Positions 58,844-64,000 of a DNA stretch of 64,000 nt are shown in pieces. The stretch lies in the NCBI RefSeq assembly GCF_900115805.1, contig NZ_FOXU01000001.1, forward strand, positions 682,001 through 746,000. The letters run 5' to 3'. The notes under the pieces are model-generated. The model worked only from the letters and a program-made list of their open reading frames with translations. It did not search any database and had not been told where the DNA came from. Positions within the stretch are counted from its first letter, which is position 1, and each line of letters begins with the position of its first letter. The position numbers and the translations under genes were made by a program. This DNA comes from Psychrobacillus psychrotolerans (GTDB lineage Bacteria > Bacillota > Bacilli > Bacillales_A > Planococcaceae).

Positions 58844-59623
58844 TCACCTCATTCTTAATATTGATTTAATCGGCTCAAATGATTTTCGATGGTGCTGGGT
58901 AGGACCATATTTCTCTATCATTTCGACATGTAACTTTGTACCATAGCCTGCATGTTTGTTAAATAAATACATCGGAAATTGCTCATGTAACTGATCCATG
59001 TATTCGTCTCGAGCGGTTTTAGCTAAAATAGATGCTGCTGCAATTGCCAAGCTTTTTGCATCCCCTTTTATAATAGAATGCGTTTCGATGTCAATAGGCA
59101 ATTTCATCGCATCTACTAATACGACATTCGGTTTTTCTTCTAAGTTTAATACAGCTTCTGTCATGGATTGTTTCGTTGCTTCATAAATATTCAACTGATC
59201 GATTTTTTCAACTGTTTGAAAGTGTATGCTGTACGCAATTGCATTTTGTTTAATCGCTATAGCTAGCTCATTTCGTTTAGTTCTAGAAACTTGTTTTGAG
59301 TCATCTAGGCCTATTAATTCTTTTGTATCATTTCGAAGGATTACAGCAGCTGTGACGACCGGACCTGCCAAAGGACCTCTTCCAGCTTCATCCACTCCCG
59401 CTACTAAACTCTTATCCTCCGAACAATAACTTCTATCGAAGGCTACTTTTTCTTCATGTGCCTGACGTTCTACTAGTAATTGTTGTTGTTTTCTTTTCCA
59501 ACTTGTCCACAGTTTGCGTGCACCAATTCGTTCATCCTGCTCTAACTCCGTTATCCATGTTTCTAAACCTGTAGATTGCTCTAATTTTTCTTTTATCTCT
59601 TTTATACTTAACATCTCATTCAC
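58844..59623 (-). CDS. rnhB: Ribonuclease HII
   Basis: RNase HII removes ribonucleotides misincorporated in DNA. The 259-residue protein has an N-terminal extension usual in Bacilli (about residues 1-72), then VAGVDEAGRGPLAGPVVTAA (about 74-93) with the catalytic Asp-Glu, VVLVDAMKLP (about 165-174) and AIAAASILAKTARDEYM (about 192-208). The start is GTG or an ATG three codons on; neither has a strong Shine-Dalgarno. Confidence 0.96.
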   Translation of the reverse strand: MNEMLSIKEIKEKLEQSTGLETWITELEQDERIGARKLWTSWKRKQQQLLVERQAHEEKVAFDRSYCSEDKSLVAGVDEAGRGPLAGPVVTAAVILRNDTKELIGLDDSKQVSRTKRNELAIAIKQNAIAYSIHFQTVEKIDQLNIYEATKQSMTEAVLNLEEKPNVVLVDAMKLPIDIETHSIIKGDAKSLAIAAASILAKTARDEYMDQLHEQFPMYLFNKHAGYGTKLHVEMIEKYGPTQHHRKSFEPIKSILRMR

Positions 59624-59714
59624 ATCAGCTTTCTATCTCTTATTCTATGTATCGGCAATAATGTATAAAATTCAACAAATCCACTTCCATCTAACACTCT
59701 TTAGAAACGAGAAA

Positions 59715-59742
59715 ACCCTTTTTACCATTTGGCAAAAAGGGT
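59715..59742 (-). terminator. Intrinsic terminator after rbgA
   Basis: On the minus strand ACCCTTTTTGCCA pairs with TGGTAAAAAGGGT (one mismatch) around AA, with TTTTC following. It lies about 11 bp past the rbgA stop. Confidence 0.85.
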
Positions 59743-59752
59743 ATCAGTAACA

Positions 59753-60604
59753 TTAATATTCTTCCACAAAATCAAACGTTAACCTACCTAGATTTAGATT
59801 GCGCACATCTCGAACAACTAGTTCTGATACTTGATCGTAATCTATTTCGGTACCATTTCTATAACATCTTCTTAACTTGCCAATATGATCAAAAGTTTCT
59901 ACTAAATCTTTGCTTACTTGTGTAATCTGATACCGTTCTTCCATCCGCTTTGGATAGTGGTCCTGCAAGAAGTTTAGACCATATACCGCTAAATCTTCCA
60001 TATTAATAACTGCATCTTTAATAGCACCAGTAAGCGCAAGTTTATAACCAACTTGCTGATCTTCAAACTTTGGCCACAAGATACCCGGTGTATCTAACAA
60101 TTCAATTTCTCTTTCTACTTTGATCCATTGTTGTCTTTTCGTAACACCAGGCGTATTACCTGTTCTTGCTATATTTTTCTTGGCAAAACGGTTAATCAGC
60201 GTGGACTTCCCTACATTCGGAATTCCAACAATCATTGCGCGAATTGCACGAGGTTTTATTCCTCTATCTCTCATACGGTCCCATTTAGGCTTTAAAAGCT
60301 CTTTTGCGGCCTTGAATACAGTTTGTAGTCCTTTTCCCTCTAGAGAGTTAATCGCCACTGCTGGATGTCCTTTTTCCTCGAAATAAGCAATCCATTTTTT
60401 AGTCTGCATTTCATCTGCCATATCCATTTTATTTAAAATAAGTAATCGCGTTTTTTGATGGATCACTTCATCTATCATTGGATTTCGAGATGATAGTGGT
60501 AATCGTGCGTCTATTAATTCAAACACGATATCCACTAATTTTAAGTTTTCTGTTACTTCTCTTCGTGCTTTGGCCATATGACCTGGAAACCATTGAATTG
60601 TCAT
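59753..60604 (-). CDS. rbgA: Ribosome biogenesis GTPase RbgA (YlqF)
   Basis: RbgA is a GTPase required for late 50S assembly. The 283-residue protein is circularly permuted, as in the YlqF/YawG family: the G4 motif [10 protein letters not shown] (about residues 56-65) comes first, then G1 [16 protein letters not shown] (about 125-140) and G3 [14 protein letters not shown] (about 170-183). A basic C-terminal domain follows. AGGAGG lies 7 nt before the ATG. Confidence 0.97.
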   Translation of the reverse strand: MTIQWFPGHMAKARREVTENLKLVDIVFELIDARLPLSSRNPMIDEVIHQKTRLLILNKMDMADEMQTKKWIAYFEEKGHPAVAINSLEGKGLQTVFKAAKELLKPKWDRMRDRGIKPRAIRAMIVGIPNVGKSTLINRFAKKNIARTGNTPGVTKRQQWIKVEREIELLDTPGILWPKFEDQQVGYKLALTGAIKDAVINMEDLAVYGLNFLQDHYPKRMEERYQITQVSKDLVETFDHIGKLRRCYRNGTEIDYDQVSELVVRDVRNLNLGRLTFDFVEEY

Positions 60605-60617
60605 CGTGCACCTCCTG

Positions 60618-61178
60618 TTACTTTATAAAACCAATTTCATTCAGAGGCCAAAAAACAATATTCGTATTACCAATAACTTCATCAATAGCGACTAGTCCAA
60701 TATGTCGACTGTCTTTACTATATCTTCGATTGTCACCCATAACAAAAATATATCCTTCTGGGATTATCTCATTTTGAGTAATCTCTTCTAAAGTGAAATC
60801 ATCTGTAAGTGTACCTTCTGTTATTTCACTTTTATATTGATCTAAATAAGGTTCAACTACTTCTTCTCCATTAACGTATAATTGATCATCTTTATACTCA
60901 ACATGATCACCAGGTAGGCCTATTACACGTTTAATATAATTTTTTTGCTCTGGGGCATGGAATACTACTATGTCAAAACGATCTGGCTCACCAACCATAT
61001 AGCCGATCTTGTTAACAACCATACGATCCCCATTTTCTAATGTGGGCATCATTGATTCTCCGTCTACTACGATAGGTGTGAATAAAAAGAAGCGAATTAT
61101 CGCAGCTAGTCCAAAAGCAATTAATAAAGCTTTTGACCATTCCCATAATTCATTCTTTTGCTTTTTTGCTTGTTCCAT
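60618..61178 (-). CDS. lepB: Signal peptidase I
   Basis: This type I signal peptidase cleaves secretory signal peptides outside the membrane. The 186-residue protein starts [14 protein letters not shown], has one membrane helix (about residues 15-34), catalytic Ser in [10 protein letters not shown] (about 38-47) and catalytic Lys in [15 protein letters not shown] (about 81-95), and ends with [23 protein letters not shown] lies 7 nt before the chosen ATG; an upstream extension of 21 residues is rejected. It resembles B. subtilis SipS/SipT. Confidence 0.96.
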   Translation of the reverse strand: MEQAKKQKNELWEWSKALLIAFGLAAIIRFFLFTPIVVDGESMMPTLENGDRMVVNKIGYMVGEPDRFDIVVFHAPEQKNYIKRVIGLPGDHVEYKDDQLYVNGEEVVEPYLDQYKSEITEGTLTDDFTLEEITQNEIIPEGYIFVMGDNRRYSKDSRHIGLVAIDEVIGNTNIVFWPLNEIGFIK

Positions 61179-61206
61179 TAACTTGCCCCCTTTGGTTATT
61201 CTCTTT

Positions 61207-61235
61207 ATTGTACAAGGAAAACTCTTTTCAAGCAA
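61207..61235 (-). promoter_or_regulatory. Candidate promoter of lepB
   Basis: A -35 TTGCTT (61230-61235) and a -10 TACAAT (61207-61212), 17 bp apart, lie about 30 bp before the lepB start. The -35 box matches consensus at only 3 of 6 positions. The remaining 61236-61415 holds no other feature I could support. Confidence 0.5.
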
Positions 61236-61415
61236 AAACAAATATCCAATTTTCGTGGAGTTTGTGTGATTTGTTTATTATGAACAAAAAGTAAATACCC
61301 TTTTAATGACTCTATTATATGCTCTACGGAAATCAGTAGTATTATTCACCCTTAAATGTTCTTTAAATCGGGTGTTCATGCTACATTGTATAGTTTCTTA
61401 TCTTCAAATAAAAAA

Positions 61416-61451
61416 TGTTGTAGCAAAAGTGGAACCACCTTTGCTACAACA
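61416..61451 (-). terminator. Intrinsic terminator after rplS
   Basis: A 17-bp stem (61416-61432 with 61435-61451, one mismatch) is followed on the minus strand by ATTTTTTATTT. It lies 13 bp past the rplS stop. Confidence 0.93.
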
Positions 61452-61464
61452 TCTACTTTTGCTA

Positions 61465-61812
61465 TTAACGACGTTCTTTAATACGAGCTGCTTTACCACG
61501 TAGGTCACGTAAGTAGTACAATTTAGCACGACGAACTTTACCACGACGAGTAACTTCTAAGTTTGCAATTTTTGGTGTGTGTACAGGGAATGTACGTTCA
61601 ACACCAACACCGGATGAAATTTTACGAACTGTGAAAGTTTCGCTAATTCCGCCACCACGACGTTTAATTACAACTCCTTCGTACATTTGGATACGTTCGC
61701 GAGTTCCCTCTACAACCTTAACGTGAACACGAACTGTGTCCCCAGGACGGAATGTAGGAAGGTCTGAACGTAATTGTTCTTTAGTGATTTCTGAAATAAT
61801 GTTTTGCATCAT
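61465..61812 (-). CDS. rplS: 50S ribosomal protein L19
   Basis: L19 sits at the 30S-50S interface. The 115-residue protein has the family signatures [19 protein letters not shown] (about residues 19-37), [20 protein letters not shown] (about 43-62), and the basic tail [26 protein letters not shown] precedes two adjacent ATGs. A separate promoter and structured leader precede it. Confidence 0.98.
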   Translation of the reverse strand: MMQNIISEITKEQLRSDLPTFRPGDTVRVHVKVVEGTRERIQMYEGVVIKRRGGGISETFTVRKISSGVGVERTFPVHTPKIANLEVTRRGKVRRAKLYYLRDLRGKAARIKERR

Positions 61813-61895
61813 TTTCTCTCCTTCTGTAGAATGCTCTTACACACAGTTGCTGTTGCAGCGGAACACCCAAAATCAGTACTTTCCATAAAAGTACA
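61813..61895 (-). promoter_or_regulatory. Structured rplS leader (candidate L19 autoregulatory leader)
   Basis: The roughly 80-nt leader starts with a hairpin GTACTTT/AAAGTAC (61876-61894), then GGGTGTTCCGCTGCAACAGC and a small fold near AGAGCATTCT, before the ribosome site. Rfam describes an L19 leader upstream of rplS in Bacilli. I recognise position and general pattern, not a verified covariance match. Confidence 0.55.
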
Positions 61896-61901
61896 TAATA
61901 A

Positions 61902-61930
61902 AATATAACACACCTAATTACCGGACGCAA
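61902..61930 (-). promoter_or_regulatory. Promoter of rplS
   Basis: An extended -10 TGTTATATT (TATATT at 61902-61907) has TTGCGT (61925-61930) 17 bp upstream as a weak -35. It lies just past the trmD stop. Confidence 0.6.
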
Positions 61931-61947
61931 TAATTATTATAAAATTA

Positions 61948-62679
61948 CTATCCTTTTATTTCTTTTAATAAACATTCCTGTTCCGAGGTCAATTCTATTT
62001 GATCCAATAAATCAGGTCTGCGTGTGAACGTTCTATTTAAAGATTGTTGTTTGCGCCATTTATCAATTGCCGCATGGTTTCCAGACATTAAAACATCTGG
62101 AACTTTATAACCTCGATATTCAACCGGACGAGTATAATGGGGATGCTCTAACAAACCAGTCGAAAAAGAATCTTTTTCATGCGATTCTGCATTTCCTAAT
62201 ACATTAGGCAGTAACCTTACCACGCTATCTACCACAGTCATGGCTGCTAACTCACCGCCTGTTAATACAAAGTCCCCTATAGAAATTTCATCAGTAACTA
62301 GATATTCCCGAATTCGTTCATCGTAGCCTTCATAATGTCCGCAAATAAAAACAAGCTCTTGTTCCATAGCAAGCTCTTCCGCTTTTTTCTGCGTAAAACG
62401 CTCTCCCTGTGGACACAAAAGGATAATACGTCTATTTGTCCCTTGACTCGGCGGAAGCGCCTCTATGGCATTAAAAATAGGTTCTGGCTTTAATACCATA
62501 CCCGCCCCACCACCATAAGGATAATCATCTACTTGATGATGTTTATTCCCTGAGTAGTCTCTAAAATTCACTACGTTTATTTCTACTTCATTCTTTTCTT
62601 GGGCCTTTTTCAAAATAGATGAGTTAAATACACCAGTAAACATTTCTGGAAAAAGAGAAAGAATGTGAATATTCATCAT
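61948..62679 (-). CDS. trmD: tRNA (guanine-37-N1)-methyltransferase TrmD
   Basis: TrmD methylates G37 next to the anticodon and prevents frameshifting. The 243-residue SPOUT-knot protein has the N-terminal [19 protein letters not shown], the SAM-site segments [17 protein letters not shown] (about residues 112-128) and [16 protein letters not shown] (about 133-148), and [17 protein letters not shown]. It overlaps the rimM stop by 4 nt. Confidence 0.97.
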   Translation of the reverse strand: MMNIHILSLFPEMFTGVFNSSILKKAQEKNEVEINVVNFRDYSGNKHHQVDDYPYGGGAGMVLKPEPIFNAIEALPPSQGTNRRIILLCPQGERFTQKKAEELAMEQELVFICGHYEGYDERIREYLVTDEISIGDFVLTGGELAAMTVVDSVVRLLPNVLGNAESHEKDSFSTGLLEHPHYTRPVEYRGYKVPDVLMSGNHAAIDKWRKQQSLNRTFTRRPDLLDQIELTSEQECLLKEIKG

Positions 62680-63194
62680 GACAGTAAACCATCCAATACT
62701 TCTATGGTAATTTTCTTATGTTCAATATCAATTGATTTGACTACGTCCTCAATATATGGGATATAGTGATCTTTTTTCCCTTGTTCTGGGTGTACTGTCC
62801 AAACATCATTAGCACCCGTTTGAATAATTTCCGTTATAGTTCCAATGATTTCGCCATCCGTAGACTCTACTGTACAGCCTATAATTTCATGAAAATAGAA
62901 CTCATTTTCTTCTAAATCTGAAAGATATTTTTCAGATACCTTTAAAATGGCATTACGAAATACATCTACATCTTTTAACAATGAATAACCTTCAAAAGTT
63001 AATAGATCAAAGTTCTTATGTCTACGATGACTTGCTACTTTAACCATAATTGGTTTAGAACCATCCGCTTTATGTAAAGCAAGTTCACTTCCAACCTCGT
63101 AGCGTTCATCTGCAAAGTCAGTCGTGGAGATTACTCGAACCTCTCCCCAAATACCATGTGTATTTACTATCTTTCCTACATTAAACCATTCCAT
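62676..63194 (-). CDS. rimM: 16S rRNA processing protein RimM
   Basis: RimM binds S19 and assists maturation of the 30S head. The 172-residue protein has the N-terminal barrel ([20 protein letters not shown], about 6-25) and the C-terminal PRC barrel ([15 protein letters not shown], about 141-155). AGGAGG precedes the ATG. It heads the rimM-trmD unit after a long gene-free spacer. Confidence 0.97.
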   Translation of the reverse strand: MEWFNVGKIVNTHGIWGEVRVISTTDFADERYEVGSELALHKADGSKPIMVKVASHRRHKNFDLLTFEGYSLLKDVDVFRNAILKVSEKYLSDLEENEFYFHEIIGCTVESTDGEIIGTITEIIQTGANDVWTVHPEQGKKDHYIPYIEDVVKSIDIEHKKITIEVLDGLLS

Positions 63195-63231
63195 TAAGAT
63201 TACCTCCTAGTCAAAAAAAATTTAAATATGC

Positions 63232-63317
63232 CGTTGATTTCCACTCCGGTCGGACGCTTTCCGTGGGCACGGCTCGAGCCTATAGTCTCTCCCTCGTGCT
63301 GTCCCACTGGAGTCGCC
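63232..63317 (-). repeat. GC-rich dispersed element, copy A
   Basis: On the minus strand it reads GGCGACTCCAGTGGGACAGC at its start and GGAAAGCGTCCGACCGGAG near its end. It shares these end segments with copy B in opposite orientation. It belongs to a family of palindromic GC-rich units I recall as widespread in Bacillales genomes. Confidence 0.7.
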
Positions 63318-63347
63318 GACCTGCGCTACATTCAACCATAACCACTT

Positions 63348-63376
63348 AATATAAGAAAAGTTGCATACAATGTCGT
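63348..63376 (-). promoter_or_regulatory. Candidate promoter of rimM-trmD
   Basis: ACGACA (63371-63376) and TATATT (63348-63353) are 17 bp apart and match consensus at 4 and 5 of 6 positions. It lies in the AT-rich part of the spacer and would transcribe through copy A. Confidence 0.4.
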
Positions 63377-63563
63377 ATTTTCTCTCAAATAATATAAATT
63401 GATTTCTGCATTCTTCATCTATTATTGGATAACATTTTTTAATTTAAAATAATTACAATTGATTTTAACTGATCGCTAAAAATTTGACCAATCTTTTTAT
63501 GTTAGTGATAAACTATGCCCAATCTTTTGTGTAGTACTGCACAAATTGATTGTAGTGCAAGGT

Positions 63564-63729
63564 GGCGACTCCAGCGGGAAAGCGTTAGGCGAAGACCCCG
63601 CAGCGAAGACATTGGCCAAACTTTGTTTGGGTAATGCCTTTGCGACGAGTAACCGCAGGAGCATATGTTTTCAAAGCGAAGAGGCTGAGGAAACGCCCGC
63701 GGAAAGCGTCCAACTGTAACGAAAATCAT
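63564..63729 (+). repeat. GC-rich dispersed element, copy B
   Basis: On the plus strand it starts GGCGACTCCAGCGGGAAAGC and ends with CGCCCGCGGAAAGCGTCC. It has internal segments GAAGACCCCGCAG, GCGACGAG and GAGGCTGAGG typical of the family. It is longer than copy A and looks like a composite or a copy with internal insertions (about 63606-63680). Confidence 0.7.
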
Positions 63730-63828
63730 GGGATTATTCATTCTAACAAGTTCCTTAAACAATTGTTAACAGGACATTTTTATATACGGAGCTACGCTTA
63801 TACTGAGTATAATGTTTTCTACCTATCA

Positions 63829-63859
63829 AAAAAGGAAGAACAAATTGTTCTTCCTTTTT
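63829..63859 (-). terminator. Intrinsic terminator overlapping the end of khpA
   Basis: A perfect 15-bp inverted repeat (63829-63843 with 63845-63859) is followed on the minus strand by TTGATAGG after a run of T. It overlaps the khpA stop codon. Confidence 0.9.
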
Positions 63860-64000
63860 AATCTAATATGTCGACATATGTTTTTTTCTTTTGGTGACTG
63901 CCTGCTGCTGAGTAAACAATTGTACGAATTGCTTTCGCGACACGCCCTTGTTTGCCAATTACTTTTCCCATATCTTCAGGATGAACAGAAAGTTTATAAA
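63858..64000 (-). CDS. khpA: KH-domain RNA-binding protein KhpA, C-terminal part (gene continues beyond the window)
   Basis: KhpA (YlqC/YloC-type KH protein) binds RNA with KhpB and influences cell division and envelope genes in Firmicutes. The last 47 codons are visible, beginning YKLSVHPEDMGKVIGKQGRV, with the KH signature GKQGR, and ending KKKTYVDILD. Its position upstream of rimM-trmD-rplS matches the rpsP-khpA-rimM order. The N-terminal part lies outside the window. Confidence 0.9.
   Translation of the reverse strand, partial: YKLSVHPEDMGKVIGKQGRVAKAIRTIVYSAAGSHQKKKTYVDILD

Larger units (their letters stand above)
63195..63857. other. 663-bp gene-free spacer between khpA and rimM
   Basis: No credible gene lies here. 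Contents: two GC-rich repeat copies in opposite orientation (63232-63317 and 63564-63729), an AT-rich stretch (63330-63550) with a rimM promoter candidate, and the khpA terminator (63829-63859). B. subtilis has ylqD here; I see no remnant of it. Short ORFs on both strands are products of the GC-rich repeats. Confidence 0.8.

Noticed and set aside
63502-63861. Short ORFs on both strands across the GC-rich repeat
   Set aside because: They arise from the repeat sequence, lack ribosome sites and encode Arg/Pro-rich protein typical of translated palindromic elements.
1-64000. tRNA, rRNA, prophage, toxin-antitoxin, restriction or other defence genes
   Set aside because: All sizeable open frames are accounted for by housekeeping, motility or chemotaxis genes, and no clover-leaf or rRNA-like sequence was recognised by eye.

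Overview
The window is a continuous stretch of the core chromosome of a low-GC Gram-positive bacterium. Every supported gene lies on the minus strand, so transcription runs from 64000 towards 1. Gene order follows the Bacillus subtilis block khpA-rimM-trmD-rplS ... codY-fla/che-sigD-rpsB-tsf-pyrH-frr-uppS-cdsA-dxr-rseP-polC-rimP-nusA-infB-rbfA-truB almost gene for gene. PolC, HslV/CodY, SwrB/SwrD, FliY, CheC/CheD and TrmFO indicate Bacillales. The AT-rich composition, the protein sequences and the GC-rich dispersed elements suggest the Planococcaceae (Psychrobacillus/Lysinibacillus-like). The genus is an inference.

In transcription order, 64000-59753 holds the end of khpA, a 663-bp gene-free spacer with two GC-rich repeat copies where B. 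subtilis has ylqD, then rimM-trmD, rplS with its own promoter and leader, lepB and rbgA. 59623-46039 holds rnhB, the FliK-like/FlhB-tail-like pair ylqG-ylqH, sucCD, dprA, topA, trmFO, xerC, hslVU and codY, ending at a strong terminator. 45853-17898 is the fla/che operon of about 28 kb: basal body and rod (flgB, flgC, fliE, fliF), switch and export ATPase (fliG, fliH, fliI, fliJ), hook (fliK, flgD, flgE), motor and stator helpers (motE-like, swrD, fliL), switch (fliM, fliY, cheY), export gate (fliO/Z, fliP, fliQ, fliR, flhB, flhA), placement (flhF, flhG) and chemotaxis (cheB, cheA, cheW, cheC, cheD). It ends with sigD, swrB and two small unrecognised genes.

17892-5875 carries translation and envelope genes: rpsB, tsf, pyrH, frr, uppS, cdsA, dxr, rseP and polC. 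5866-1 is the nusA operon: rimP, nusA, rnpM, ylxQ, infB, ylxP, rbfA and the start of truB.

No tRNA, rRNA, CRISPR array, prophage, intact insertion sequence or defence system was seen. The unusual signals are regulatory or structural: a Shine-Dalgarno sequence separated from the swrD start by a GC-rich hairpin that would restore normal spacing; a promoter plus weak terminator in the rimP-nusA leader, where B. subtilis is known to use NusA autoregulation; an intrinsic terminator followed by an extended -10 promoter just before sigD; a palindrome overlapping the fla/che promoter; two lineage-specific small genes flanking sigD; and GC-rich palindromic elements between fliF and fliG, between rimM and khpA, and upstream of polC.
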